This document shows, in pieces, positions 1 to 8,487 of a stretch of 64,000 nucleotides of DNA. The notes under the pieces were generated by a model that did not search any database, was not told the DNA's origin, and was given only the letters and a program-made list of their open reading frames with translations. Location: contig NZ_JAFHKM010000002.1 in NCBI RefSeq assembly GCF_016937515.1, forward strand, positions 1,731,001 through 1,795,000, given 5' to 3'. Origin of the DNA: Cohnella algarum (lineage in GTDB: Bacteria; Bacillota; Bacilli; Paenibacillales; Paenibacillaceae). The position numbers were made by a program, and so were the translations under genes. The first letter of the stretch is position 1, and each line of letters begins with the position of its first letter.

Positions 1-1
1 G

Positions 2-415
2 AACAAAACGGTGCAGAGAAACGATCTGCCGTCCCGCCCTCCCCAAACGCAGACGTTTGGCGATTTCCTGCAGCAGCAGGAGGGGGAACGGACCGAAGAG
101 GAGCTTCAGCGCAAGCTCGAGGACATCCGGGCCCAGGGAGACCGTCTCATGCGTTCGATGACGGTGCGCGAGCTTCGCTTGTACCGGAACATGGTCAAAA
201 GCTTTTTGGAAGATACGCTGCGCCGCGGCGTCGGGCTGAAGGAAACGAGAGGCTGGGACCGCCGCGGACGGGGCAAGCGATATAAAATTTTGGAAGAGGT
301 CGACGAGATGCTCGTCCGAATGGGAGAAGAACTGCTCGAGACGGAAGAAGGCCGGCTGGAGCTTCTGGAAAAGGTAGGGGAAATCCGCGGACTGCTCATC
401 AACCTCGTCTTTTAA
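2..415 (+). CDS. yaaR: YaaR family protein (DUF327), probably 5'-truncated by the window edge
   Basis: Conserved small Firmicute protein of unknown function that precedes holB in B. subtilis. The frame is open from base 2. The first in-window start is a GTG at 11, which would give 134 residues. The B. subtilis protein is about 146 residues and has roughly ten more before the region matching FGDFLQ, so the true start probably lies upstream of the window. The conserved C-terminal signature GEIRGLLIN is present. The rest is charged and helical (REL, KSFLEDTL, EEVDEMLVRMGEELLE). It ends 14 bases before holB, implying co-transcription. Identification rests on family similarity plus position. Confidence 0.85.
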   Translation, partial: NKTVQRNDLPSRPPQTQTFGDFLQQQEGERTEEELQRKLEDIRAQGDRLMRSMTVRELRLYRNMVKSFLEDTLRRGVGLKETRGWDRRGRGKRYKILEEVDEMLVRMGEELLETEEGRLELLEKVGEIRGLLINLVF

Positions 416-429
416 GGGGGATTCACACG

Positions 430-1407
430 ATGCCGATGCGCGATATCCCCGGGCAGCACCGGGCCAAAGCGCTGCTGCGGCAGGCGATCCGCACCGGCAA
501 AGTGGCGCACGCCTATTTGTTTGCCGGGCCTTCGGGCAGCGGCAAGCGGGCGATGGCCGAAGCGCTGGCGCAGACGCTTCTGTGCGAGCGGCAGGGGGAG
601 GACGCCTGCGGGGAATGCTTGTCGTGCCGGAAGGTCATGCACGGCAATCATCCGGACTGGCATACGATCGTCCCGGACGGCACGGCGGTCAAGATCGAGC
701 AAATCCGGGAGCTGCAGCGCGATCTTTCGTACCGCAGCTCCGGAGCGGGCCGCAAAATCTACAAAATCGAAGGCGCCGAATCGATGACCGTTCAGGCCGC
801 CAACAGTCTGCTTAAATTTTTGGAAGAACCTCCGTCGCCGGTCGTGGCGATTCTTATCGCGCCGACCGCGCAATCGCTGCTGCCGACCATTCTGTCGCGA
901 TCCCAGCTCATTCCGTTCGTGCCGGGCCACCCCGAGGAAATGGAGCGGATTCTTGTCGCCGAAGGCAAACCGCCGCTCCTGGCGCGAACGGCCGTTCATC
1001 TGTCCGCAGGGCTCGACGCAAGCCGCGAGCTGATCGAGCAGAATTGGTTTGCAGAAACTCGAAACGTAGTGATACAATTGGGGAAGGAGATGTCTTCCCG
1101 GTTCCCTGGCGTTTTGCTGACCGCTCAACAACAGGTGTTTAAGACGGATCTTGCAAGTCATGTAGAAACGTTACTGCAAATGTTCGCTCTGTGGTATAGA
1201 GATATGATATACGCGATGACGGGGCGTCATCAAATGATGGTGTTTTCCGATCAGGCGGATTGGATTGCAAAGCATGCCTGGAGCCGGAGCATCGGGTCTT
1301 GGGTTCATGCGATGGAAACGGCGCTGACGGCGGCTCGCCGCATCAAGGCTCATGTGCAGCCGCAGTTGGCCATGGAGCAATTTCTGGTAAACTCGCGGGA
1401 GGGGTAG
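430..1407 (+). CDS. holB: DNA polymerase III subunit delta'
   Basis: Clamp-loader subunit of the replicative polymerase, an AAA+ protein that helps load the beta clamp. Residues 33-40 form a Walker A-like loop (GPSGSGKR). Cysteines 52, 60, 63 and 66 form the zinc module typical of delta' and gamma/tau. A later SRS motif corresponds to the sensor or arginine-finger region. At 325 residues the length is normal. The ATG at 430 follows AAGGGGG with good spacing. The gene lies between yaaR and ricT as in B. subtilis, and its stop is 2 bases before the ricT start, so the two are probably translationally coupled. Confidence 0.96.
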   Translation: MPMRDIPGQHRAKALLRQAIRTGKVAHAYLFAGPSGSGKRAMAEALAQTLLCERQGEDACGECLSCRKVMHGNHPDWHTIVPDGTAVKIEQIRELQRDLSYRSSGAGRKIYKIEGAESMTVQAANSLLKFLEEPPSPVVAILIAPTAQSLLPTILSRSQLIPFVPGHPEEMERILVAEGKPPLLARTAVHLSAGLDASRELIEQNWFAETRNVVIQLGKEMSSRFPGVLLTAQQQVFKTDLASHVETLLQMFALWYRDMIYAMTGRHQMMVFSDQADWIAKHAWSRSIGSWVHAMETALTAARRIKAHVQPQLAMEQFLVNSREG

Positions 1408-1409
1408 CG

Positions 1410-2210
1410 TTGTACGATGTTGTCGGCGTCCGCTTCAAAAAAGCGGGCAAAGTCTATTATTTCGACCCCGCCGAGCATCCGGTATCCAAAGATCAACACG
1501 TCATTGTGGAAACGGCGCGCGGTGTCGAATACGGCACCGTCGTGATCGGGCCCAAGAAGGTGGAAGAATCCGATGTCGTGCTGCCGCTCAAAAAAGTGAT
1601 CCGCGTCGCCGGTGATCACGACGCCCATATGGTGGAGGAGAACCGGAACGCGGCCAAGAACGCTTTTACGATCGGGCTGCAGAAGATTAAGGATCATCAG
1701 CTTCGGATGAAGCTGGTGGACGTGGAATATACGTTTGACCGGAATAAAATCATTTTCTACTTCACCGCCGAAGGCCGCGTCGATTTTCGCGAGCTGGTGA
1801 AGGATTTGGCCAGCGTATTCCGGACCCGTATTGAACTTCGTCAAATCGGCGTGCGTGACGAAGCCAAGATGCTCGGGGGGATCGGTCCTTGCGGACGCGT
1901 TCTCTGCTGCTCGTCGTGGCTCGGGGATTTTGAACCGGTCTCGATCAAGATGGCCAAAGATCAGAACTTGTCGCTCAACCCGACGAAGATTTCGGGGCTG
2001 TGCGGGCGATTGATGTGCTGCCTCAAATACGAGCACGACAATTACGAAAGCGCGAAGGAAGAGCTGCCTGCCGTCGGCAAGGCCGTCGTGACTTCCTTCG
2101 GCGAAGGCAAGGTCGTCGGATTGAACGCGGGCAGCCGCACTGTCCATGTTCAACTGTTCGAAATCGGAAAAGTGAAGGAATTGCCTTTTGATGAAGTTGT
2201 GGTCAAGTAA
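1410..2210 (+). CDS. ricT: PSP1-domain protein RicT (YaaT)
   Basis: RicT is part of the RicA-RicF-RicT complex, which in B. subtilis carries iron-sulfur clusters, promotes RNase Y-dependent mRNA maturation and affects the sporulation phosphorelay. The TTG at 1410 is chosen because GGGAGGGG lies just upstream (within the end of holB) and the product then begins MYDVVGVRFKKAG, matching the family N-terminus. Cysteines 161, 166, 167, 198, 203 and 204 (GPCGRVLCC and LCGRLMCC) are the conserved cluster ligands. At 266 residues it is close to the B. subtilis length. The open frame upstream to 1260 is the holB shadow. Confidence 0.95.
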   Translation: MYDVVGVRFKKAGKVYYFDPAEHPVSKDQHVIVETARGVEYGTVVIGPKKVEESDVVLPLKKVIRVAGDHDAHMVEENRNAAKNAFTIGLQKIKDHQLRMKLVDVEYTFDRNKIIFYFTAEGRVDFRELVKDLASVFRTRIELRQIGVRDEAKMLGGIGPCGRVLCCSSWLGDFEPVSIKMAKDQNLSLNPTKISGLCGRLMCCLKYEHDNYESAKEELPAVGKAVVTSFGEGKVVGLNAGSRTVHVQLFEIGKVKELPFDEVVVK

Positions 2211-2249
2211 CGTTGCGACACTACCTGAGGCTTGAGGTGTAAGGCGTTG

Positions 2250-2609
2250 ATGAAAGACATTTTTCTTCGCGTGGACGAGCTTGAAGCGTCTTTGGGCAAT
2301 TTGCACGGGAACTTCGGCGAACTTCGGCTGCAGATCAAGCAATTGCTTGAAGAGAATCAACGGCTCCAGATGGAAAACCAGCAGCTGCGCAACGTGTTGA
2401 GGCGCGAAACGGCTGCCCAAGCTTCGGATGAGGCGACAGACGAACCGGCCGTCGTCAAAGGCAAGGACAAAGCATCCGCAGTCGTAGGGGAGGGCCACGA
2501 CAATCTGGCCCGGCTGTATCATGAAGGTTTTCATATTTGCAACGTGTATTACGGTCATTTGCGCCTGGAAGGCGATTGCCTGTTCTGCTTGTCGTTCCTG
2601 AGCAAATAG
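2250..2609 (+). CDS. yabA: Replication initiation control protein YabA
   Basis: YabA binds DnaA and the DnaN clamp and restrains replication initiation in B. subtilis. The N-terminal half is a leucine-zipper coiled coil (about residues 5-50), the tetramerisation region. A charged linker follows, then a C-terminal zinc module with H95-x-C97 and C110-xx-C113, and the family signature EGFHICN. The ATG at 2250 is preferred over the TTG at 2232 because GAGGTG sits 10 bases before it. The protein is 119 residues, as in B. subtilis. A strong terminator follows, so the gene closes the yaaR-holB-ricT-yabA unit. Confidence 0.95.
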   Translation: MKDIFLRVDELEASLGNLHGNFGELRLQIKQLLEENQRLQMENQQLRNVLRRETAAQASDEATDEPAVVKGKDKASAVVGEGHDNLARLYHEGFHICNVYYGHLRLEGDCLFCLSFLSK

Positions 2610-2640
2610 CGTAATCACGGGAAGCGTGGAGATGAGATGC

Positions 2641-2671
2641 CGTCCGTCCCTCTGGGGACGGGCGTTTTTTT
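2641..2671 (+). terminator. Rho-independent terminator after yabA
   Basis: A 10-bp GC-rich stem (CGTCCGTCCC with GGGACGGGCG, allowing G-T pairs) is followed by seven T residues. It lies 30 bases after the yabA stop and before the promoter of the next gene. Confidence 0.9.
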
Positions 2672-2698
2672 ATAAAAAAACGTTAATGGCTCCTTAAG

Positions 2699-2728
2699 TT
2701 GACACTTCCCGACTTTTCCGACTACAAT
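2699..2728 (+). promoter_or_regulatory. SigA-type promoter for the TagO-like gene
   Basis: The -35 is TTGACA (2699-2704) and the -10 is TACAAT (2723-2728), with an 18-bp spacer. It lies between the yabA terminator and the start at 2767. Confidence 0.8.
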
Positions 2729-2766
2729 CGAGGAAAAAGCCTATCCATCCGGGAAAGGAGTCGAAG

Positions 2767-3723
2767 ATGAGTTATCTTTTCGCTTTTCTGTTATCCTTGT
2801 TCATCGTGATCGCACTCATCCCGCCGCTGAAAAAAGCTGCGCTTCGCATCGGCTTCGTAGACAAACCGAGGGCGGACAACGCGCGAAAAATACATAGAGA
2901 CCCGATTCCGCTGACCGCCGGCATTGCGATATTCATCGCTTTTATCGTTGCGTATTTGATCTTTGTTCGGGATTCCTGGCCTCAGACGGCCGCGATCGTC
3001 TTCGGCGGGCTGCTCGTCCTGCTGATCGGAATCGTGGACGACTGGTACAAGACGCACGGCAAGGAGTTTCCGGCTTTGCCCAAATTCCTCGTTCAAATTT
3101 CGGCGGCGGTTCTCGTTTACGCTTCCGGCATCGTCTTCGCCGGCTTCGAGAATCCGTTCAACGGAGCTTACATCGTCCTTCCCGAATGGCTGTCGTTCCT
3201 GTTCACCGTCCTGTGGATTTTCGGGGTAACGACCGTCATCAACTTTACCGACGGCATGGACGGTTTGGCGGGCGGCCTGTCGGCCATATCCGGCGGTACG
3301 CTGCTCGTCGTCGCGCTTGTCATGGGCCAGCAAAGCTCGGCAATGATGGCCGTCATTACGGTCGGCGTCTCCATCGGCTATCTCGTGTTCAACCGGCCTC
3401 CGGCCAAAGTGTTCATGGGGGACGCCGGAGCGACGTTTCTCGGATTCATGCTTGGCGTCGTCGCGCTCGACGGGGCGTTCAAGCAGGCAACCGTTCTTTC
3501 GCTGTTCATTCCCATTTTGGCGCTCGGGGTGCCGATTCTCGACAATATCCGCGTCGTTCTCGTCCGCATGATCAAAGGGGTTCCGATTTACCAGGCCGAT
3601 TCGTCCCAGGTCCATTACCGGCTGCTGGCGACGGGCATGAAGCCGGTGCAGGTCGTCTCGTTTCTGTACCTGGTCAATCTTTGCTTCGGTCTGTTTTCGA
3701 TCGTGCTGCTGTTGGCTCAATAA
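2767..3723 (+). CDS. Undecaprenyl-phosphate sugar-1-phosphate transferase (TagO/WecA-like)
   Basis: A MraY/WecA/TagO-family membrane enzyme that transfers a sugar-1-phosphate, typically GlcNAc-1-P, from a UDP-sugar to undecaprenyl phosphate. This starts teichoic acid or other wall polymers. The 318 residues are mostly transmembrane segments. Catalytic motifs are visible: DDW in the first large loop, NFTDGMDGLAGG, and FMGDAGATFLGF. The usual HLHHRL motif near the C-terminus reads QVHYRLL, so two of the three usual histidines differ. The start follows GGGAAAGGAG, and the gene has its own promoter and terminator. B. subtilis has no such gene at this position, so it is an addition to the core order. 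Substrate is inferred from the family only. Confidence 0.87.
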   Translation: MSYLFAFLLSLFIVIALIPPLKKAALRIGFVDKPRADNARKIHRDPIPLTAGIAIFIAFIVAYLIFVRDSWPQTAAIVFGGLLVLLIGIVDDWYKTHGKEFPALPKFLVQISAAVLVYASGIVFAGFENPFNGAYIVLPEWLSFLFTVLWIFGVTTVINFTDGMDGLAGGLSAISGGTLLVVALVMGQQSSAMMAVITVGVSIGYLVFNRPPAKVFMGDAGATFLGFMLGVVALDGAFKQATVLSLFIPILALGVPILDNIRVVLVRMIKGVPIYQADSSQVHYRLLATGMKPVQVVSFLYLVNLCFGLFSIVLLLAQ

Positions 3724-3740
3724 CGGGCATTAAGCGATAA

Positions 3741-3785
3741 AACAGGTCCTCCGGTGCCGCGATCGGCCGAGGGCCTGTTCGTTTT
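3741..3785 (+). terminator. Rho-independent terminator after the TagO-like gene
   Basis: Long stem formed by AACAGGTCCTC and GAGGGCCTGTT, followed by CGTTTT. It begins about 20 bases after the stop codon. Confidence 0.8.
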
Positions 3786-3866
3786 GCGGCCGAATGATGA
3801 AATCGCGCATGAAATCGAGTAAGCTAATGAAGACGAAGATGAGAAAATGGAGATGGACAAACTAGC

Positions 3867-4639
3867 ATGCAGCCTCAACCGAACCTGCTGCCCGGCGAAC
3901 GGATCGACGATTTGCTGACGTACGAGCTGAAAATCATTCAAAGCTCCGATGTGTTCAGCTTTTCTTTGGACGCCGTGCTGCTTGCCCGTTTTGCCGGCGT
4001 GCCGCCGCGCGGACGGGTGCTCGACCTGTGCACAGGCAACGGCGTCGTGCCTTTGCTGCTGACGACGCGGACGAATGCCGCGATCGACGGCGTGGAAATC
4101 CAGCCGAGGCTTGCGGACATGGCCGAGCGCAGCGTCAAGCTGAACGGCCTGGAAGAGCGGATCCGCATTCTGGAAGCCGACCTCAAGACGCTTGGCCTGA
4201 AGGACGGAGAAAGCCCGTACGACGCCGTAACGGTCAACCCGCCTTATATGCCGGTCCATACGGGGACCATAAGGAAAACCCGCATCAGGCGATGGCCCGC
4301 CACGAGATCGGGTGCACGCTGGAAGACGTAGCCGCCGCCGCTTCCCGGCTCGTCAGAAGGGGCGGGCGCGTATCGATGGTTCATCGGCCGACGAGGCTTG
4401 CCGAAATTATCGACGCGCTGCGGCGCCATCGGCTCGAACCGAAGCGAATCCGCTTCGTGCACCCCCGGATCGGCGCGGAAGCGAATATGGTGTTGATCGA
4501 CGCGATGAAGGAGGGGCGCCCGGAAGTGCGGACGCTTCCGCCGCTCATCGTGTACGGGGGCGAGGGCAGAACGTATACGCAGGAATTGCTGGACGTTTTT
4601 TACGGAAGCAAGAACGAGCTTAACGACTTTCCGTCTTAG
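3867..4639 (+). CDS. trmN6: tRNA1(Val) (adenine-N6)-methyltransferase-like protein YabB, interrupted by a -1 frameshift
   Basis: SAM-dependent methyltransferase of the TrmN6/YabB family. The N-terminal part (3867 to about 4262) contains the SAM-binding motif [14 protein letters not shown] and the NPPY motif of N6-adenine methyltransferases. The continuation, [12 protein letters not shown] through [12 protein letters not shown] to the end at 4639, is in the next frame. The frames join cleanly if one G is added to the GGGG run at 4262-4265, giving the expected [11 protein letters not shown]. As written the first frame stops at 4331. The B. subtilis neighbour yazA (GIY-YIG) is missing between this gene and rsmI. 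A sequencing error is likely, because two other genes here show the same defect. Confidence 0.85.
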
Positions 4640-4743
4640 GAAAGCCGCGCGGAAGGGTGTCGATTTTTGCCTGGGAGAAGGACATATATAATAGTAGAAA
4701 TGCAATACAGACCGAAACCGGTTCGGCAAAAGGAGGAAACGGC

Positions 4744-5697
4744 ATGAGCGAAAAAAAGGCGGGCGAAGCCGGAATGCCGGACGTCTCAGCAGCCATCGCG
4801 CAAAAAAGCTTCGACGATCGAAAGCCGACCGGAACGCTGTATTTGGTGGGAACGCCGATCGGGAACTTGGAGGATATGACGTTCCGCGCCATTCGCACGC
4901 TGAAGGAAGCGGACTTGATCGCGGCCGAAGATACGCGCCAATCCCGCAAGCTGCTCACGCATTTCGACATTTCGAACCGGCTGGTCAGCTACCACGAACA
5001 CAACAAAGCCGCAAGCGGTCCCGAGCTCATTCGCCTGCTGCTCGATGGAAAAAATATCGCGCTCATCAGCGACGCCGGCATGCCGGCCATTTCCGATCCG
5101 GGCGCCGACCTCGCCGCGGCGGCGATCGGCCAGGGCATCCCGGTCGTCCCGATTCCGGGAGCGAACGCCGCCCTGTCCGCGCTGACCGTTTCGGGGCTCT
5201 CGACGGAGCGGTTCACGTTCGTCGGCTTTCCGCCCAGGGATCGCAAAGGCATGGAACGCCTGCTGGCCGGGCTCGGCGGCGAGGCGGGGACGCTCGTTTT
5301 CTACGAATCGCCGCACAGGCTCGTCAAGACGCTGCAGGCGTTCGCCGACAAGTGGCCGAACCGCCGGGCGGCCGTCATTCGGGAGCTGACGAAGCGGCAT
5401 GAAGAAGCGGTCCGGGGAACGGTGCAGAGTTGTCTGGCGCATTTCCGGGAATATCCACCGCTCGGTGAAATATGCATCGTGCTGGAGGGCAGGGCTTCAG
5501 CCGAGGCTGGCGGGGAAGAGGGAGAACGTTCCGGCGAGCCCGCGTCTGCCGTCTGGTGGGAGCCGCTGACCGTAGCCGAGCATGTGGAGCATTACGAAAA
5601 GACGGAAAAGGCAAACCGAAAGGAAGCGATGCGTCTGGCGGCACGGGATCGCGGCTTGTCTCGGCGGGACATTTACCAAAGCTTGCTTGAACGGTAA
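4744..5697 (+). CDS. rsmI: 16S rRNA (cytidine(1402)-2'-O)-methyltransferase
   Basis: RsmI (YabC) methylates the 2'-O of C1402 in 16S rRNA using SAM. The tetrapyrrole-methylase fold is evident from GTLYLVGTPIGNLEDMT, ALISDAGMPAISDPG and VPIPGANAALSAL. The ATG at 4744 follows AAAAGGAGG. The frame extends upstream to 4657, but without a ribosome site. The 317-residue protein has a poorly conserved N-terminal extension of about 35 residues before the family start, and a C-terminal segment ending SRRDIYQSLLER. A TATAAT at 4687-4692 may be the -10 of its own promoter. Confidence 0.95.
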   Translation: MSEKKAGEAGMPDVSAAIAQKSFDDRKPTGTLYLVGTPIGNLEDMTFRAIRTLKEADLIAAEDTRQSRKLLTHFDISNRLVSYHEHNKAASGPELIRLLLDGKNIALISDAGMPAISDPGADLAAAAIGQGIPVVPIPGANAALSALTVSGLSTERFTFVGFPPRDRKGMERLLAGLGGEAGTLVFYESPHRLVKTLQAFADKWPNRRAAVIRELTKRHEEAVRGTVQSCLAHFREYPPLGEICIVLEGRASAEAGGEEGERSGEPASAVWWEPLTVAEHVEHYEKTEKANRKEAMRLAARDRGLSRRDIYQSLLER

Positions 5698-5700
5698 AAT

Positions 5701-5738
5701 CAAAAAGATCCCTCCCGAGGCTTGTCCGGGAGGGTTAT
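5701..5738 (-). terminator. Terminator between rsmI and abrB, T-run on the minus strand
   Basis: The stem CCCTCCCG (5710-5717) pairs with CGGGAGGG (5727-5734). Read on the minus strand it is followed by ATCTTTTTG, so it mainly serves abrB. On the plus strand the following bases are only weakly T-rich. Confidence 0.65.
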
Positions 5739-5804
5739 AAGGAGATATAAAAAGGTTAGAATTAACAGAAAACAGACTTTCAATGCTATTATAACGTATT
5801 TTCT

Positions 5805-6059
5805 TTAATTTGTCACAGGTGTAGGCAAATCCTTCAAGCAATCTCGGCAAACAATTTTTCCTTTGAAGTAAATGACGTTTTCCGCGTTGCCGCAGAAGAT
5901 GCATGCCGGCTCGTATTTCTTCAGCATGATGCGCTCTCCGTCCACGTAAATTTCCAGCGCATCCTTCTCTCCGATGCCGAGCGTACGGCGCAGTTCGATC
6001 GGAATGACGACACGGCCGAGCTCATCGACTTTACGAACAATTCCCGTAGATTTCATCAT
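5805..6059 (-). CDS. abrB: AbrB-family transition-state regulator with a C-terminal zinc-ribbon-like motif
   Basis: Swapped-hairpin AbrB DNA-binding domain at residues 1-50 (STGIVRKVDELGRVVIPIELRRTLGI), almost identical to B. subtilis AbrB, the repressor of transition-state and biofilm genes. The C-terminal half differs. Instead of the AbrB multimerisation domain it has CIFC (53-56) and CRDC (71-74), a probable zinc-binding pair. The protein is 84 residues. The start at 6059 follows AAGAGGGAG, and the adjacent ATG at 6056 is an alternative. It lies between rsmI and the HD gene, where B. subtilis has abrB next to metS. Confidence 0.93.
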   Translation of the reverse strand: MMKSTGIVRKVDELGRVVIPIELRRTLGIGEKDALEIYVDGERIMLKKYEPACIFCGNAENVIYFKGKIVCRDCLKDLPTPVTN

Positions 6060-6168
6060 TTGGAAACTCCCTCTTTTCAGGTTAAAATAAAATCAAGGCC
6101 ACCTTTTATTCAAGGAATCAAGCCTATAATTCGTCATAATTCGACATTTTCCCGAATTATCGCTTATA

Positions 6169-6197
6169 ATCATACCAACCATTCCCATTTAAGTCAA
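6169..6197 (-). promoter_or_regulatory. SigA-type promoter of abrB
   Basis: On the minus strand, TTGACT (6192-6197) and TATGAT (6169-6174) are separated by 17 bp. Transcription would start near 6160, leaving an AT-rich leader of about 100 bases. The rest of the 6060-6380 gap is AT-rich. I could not define a promoter in it for the gene at 6381. Confidence 0.75.
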
Positions 6198-6380
6198 CCA
6201 ATCAATTTGCGGATTGGAAAATTTTAACTTAAGAATGCTTTATTTATAAGCTTTTAACGTCCATAATGACAACGGAATTTGATGAAAATGTCAACTTGAT
6301 TCCACTACCATTAAACGACAAACTTCGACATAAGTTTCGGTTTCTGATCGTTTTTTCATTATTTTAAGGAGGTGTTGTCG

Positions 6381-7673
6381 ATGAGCCGTCGGCTGGAAGA
6401 GGAGAAAGTGTTCAAGGATCCGGTTCACCATTCGGTTTATGTGCAAAACGAGACGATCTGGAAGCTGATCAACACGCCCGAATTTCAACGACTGCGGCGA
6501 ATACGGCAGTTGGGCACGACCTACCTGACGTTCCATGGAGCCGAGCACAGCCGGTTCTCCCACTCGCTCGGCGTGTATGAGATTACGAGGAAAATTATCA
6601 GCCAATTTGAGCGTAATCGATATCAGGATTGGCCGCAAGAGGAAAATTTGGTAAGTTTATGCGCTTCCTTGTTGCATGATGTCGGACACGGCCCCTTTTC
6701 CCATTCGGTCGAACAAGTGTTCGGCAACGATCATGAGCGGTGGACATGCGACATCATCCTCGGGGACACGAATATCAACCGGATTTTGAAGGAGGTCGGC
6801 CGCGATTTTCCCGAACGGGTTGCCGCCGTCATTCGCAAAGACTACGACAAGCCGATCGTCATCAGCCTCGTTTCCAGCCAGATGGATGCCGACCGCATGG
6901 ATTACTTGCTCCGGGATGCGTATTTTACCGGCGTCAACTACGGCACCTTCGACCTGGACCGGATTTTGCGGGTGCTGAGGCCTCATCAAGGGCGTATCGT
7001 CGTCAAGGAAAGCGGGATGCATGCCGTCGAGGACTATTTGATGTCGCGTTATCAGATGTATTGGCAGGTATACTTCCATCCCGTTACGCGCAGCTCGGAA
7101 ATCGTGCTGAGGCAAATTTTCCGCAGGGCGGACGAGCTGTACCGGAGCGGGTATGCGTTCGGTTTTATGCTCCCGCAGCTCAAGCATTTGTTTGAAGGCA
7201 CGATGACGGTGGAATCGTATTTGAGCTTGGACGAATCGATGGTTCAGGCGGCATTCGGACAGTGGATCGGCGAGCGGGACGAGCTGCTGGCGGACTTGTG
7301 CTCGCGATTTCTTCATCGCCGCTTGTATAAATATATTTCGCAGGACGCGCTGGACGAGGCGTTGATCGAGCGCATTCGCAAGGAGTGGGCCCGCATCGGC
7401 CTCCATCCCGGTTATCACCTCGAGATGGATACGCCGGTGGATCTGCCTTATGACGTGTACAAGCCCGGAGCGGCGCTGGACGCCTCGGAAAAGCCGCCGA
7501 TTTTGCTGCTCGACAACAAGGATCGGCTGACGGAAATCTCGGTCAAGTCGGACATCATCCGTTCGATCACGGGCTTGCACCGGGGAAATTACTATTTGTA
7601 TTATCCGGAAGACGAGGTTCGGAGGAAGGCAACGGAATTGGAGCCGGAAATCCGCGAGCTTTTCGGAATGTAA
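6381..7673 (+). CDS. HD-domain phosphohydrolase (YwfO/dGTPase-like)
   Basis: Metal-dependent phosphohydrolase of the HD superfamily, resembling B. subtilis YwfO (about 433 residues). It shows RLRRIRQLGTTYLTFHGAEHSRFSHSLG at the N-terminus, the HD pair in CASLLHDVGHGPFSHSVE, and the later SSQMDADRMDYLLRD segment. This pattern is typical of dNTP triphosphohydrolase-like proteins. The ATG at 6381 lies 7 bases after AAGGAGGT. The protein is 430 residues. The position is unusual: metS occupies this slot between abrB and tatD in B. subtilis. The substrate is unknown from sequence; a dNTP or other nucleotide is a guess from the family. Confidence 0.9.
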   Translation: MSRRLEEEKVFKDPVHHSVYVQNETIWKLINTPEFQRLRRIRQLGTTYLTFHGAEHSRFSHSLGVYEITRKIISQFERNRYQDWPQEENLVSLCASLLHDVGHGPFSHSVEQVFGNDHERWTCDIILGDTNINRILKEVGRDFPERVAAVIRKDYDKPIVISLVSSQMDADRMDYLLRDAYFTGVNYGTFDLDRILRVLRPHQGRIVVKESGMHAVEDYLMSRYQMYWQVYFHPVTRSSEIVLRQIFRRADELYRSGYAFGFMLPQLKHLFEGTMTVESYLSLDESMVQAAFGQWIGERDELLADLCSRFLHRRLYKYISQDALDEALIERIRKEWARIGLHPGYHLEMDTPVDLPYDVYKPGAALDASEKPPILLLDNKDRLTEISVKSDIIRSITGLHRGNYYLYYPEDEVRRKATELEPEIRELFGM

Positions 7674-7713
7674 AAAAAAGAACTTGCAAAAGCAAAAGGA
7701 GACGCCATACGCT

Positions 7714-8487
7714 ATGTTATTCGACACGCACGCCCACCTGGATTCGCCAAAGTTTGACAGCGATCGCGAGGAGGTCATCGCCCGCGCGCGGGAAGCCGGC
7801 GTCGAAACGATCGTCAATATCGGCTTCAACCGGGAGACGATCCCGACGACGATGGCGCTCGCGGAGAACTATCCGTTCATTTACGCCGCCGTCGGCTGGC
7901 ACCCGACCGACGCGATCGACATGAAGTTTGAGGACGATTTGGCCTGGATCGAACGCTTGTGCGCCCATCCGAAGGTGGTGGCGATCGGCGAAATCGGGCT
8001 TGACTATTATTGGGATACGTCTCCGAAGGACGTTCAGCACGCCGTTTTCCGGGAGCAAATCCGTTTGGCCAAACGCCTGCGCAAGCCGATCGTCATCCAT
8101 AACCGGGACGCCCACGAGGACGTCGTCCGGCTGCTTCGCGAGGAAGGCGCCTCCGAGGTCGGAGGGATCATGCACTGCTTTTCCGGAAGCTGGGAAACGG
8201 CCAAAAAATGCCTCGACATGAACTTCTATATTTCGTTCGGAGGACCGGTTACGTTCAAAAATGCAAGGGTTCCCAAAGAGGTGCTCGCGAACGTGCCGGA
8301 CGACCGTTTTTTGATCGAAACGGACGCCCCGTATTTGACTCCGCACCCCTACCGAGGGAAGCGAAACGAGTCCGCTTACGTGCGGTTCGTAGCGGAGGCA
8401 GCAGCGGAAATAAAAGGGAAATCCGTGGAAGAAATTGCAAATTTAACGACCGAAAATGGTCTCGCCTGTTTTCGTCTACCAAGATAA
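7714..8487 (+). CDS. tatD: TatD family metal-dependent hydrolase (YabD)
   Basis: Amidohydrolase-fold deoxyribonuclease-like enzyme. The metal ligands are visible as HAHLD (residues 6-10), GEIGLDYYW, PIVIHNRDAHED, MHCFSGS and ETDAPYLTPHPYRGKRNE. The ATG at 7714 follows AAAAGGAG. The TTG at 7684 upstream has no ribosome site. At 257 residues the length is normal. The gene follows the HD gene by 40 bases and probably shares its transcript. It precedes the yabE riboswitch region as in B. subtilis. The exact substrate in the cell is not settled for this family. Confidence 0.95.
   Translation: MLFDTHAHLDSPKFDSDREEVIARAREAGVETIVNIGFNRETIPTTMALAENYPFIYAAVGWHPTDAIDMKFEDDLAWIERLCAHPKVVAIGEIGLDYYWDTSPKDVQHAVFREQIRLAKRLRKPIVIHNRDAHEDVVRLLREEGASEVGGIMHCFSGSWETAKKCLDMNFYISFGGPVTFKNARVPKEVLANVPDDRFLIETDAPYLTPHPYRGKRNESAYVRFVAEAAAEIKGKSVEEIANLTTENGLACFRLPR

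Noticed and set aside
1260..1409. Longer start for RicT
   Set aside because: The extra 50 residues lie inside holB and match nothing in the family; the TTG at 1410 has a ribosome site and the conserved start.
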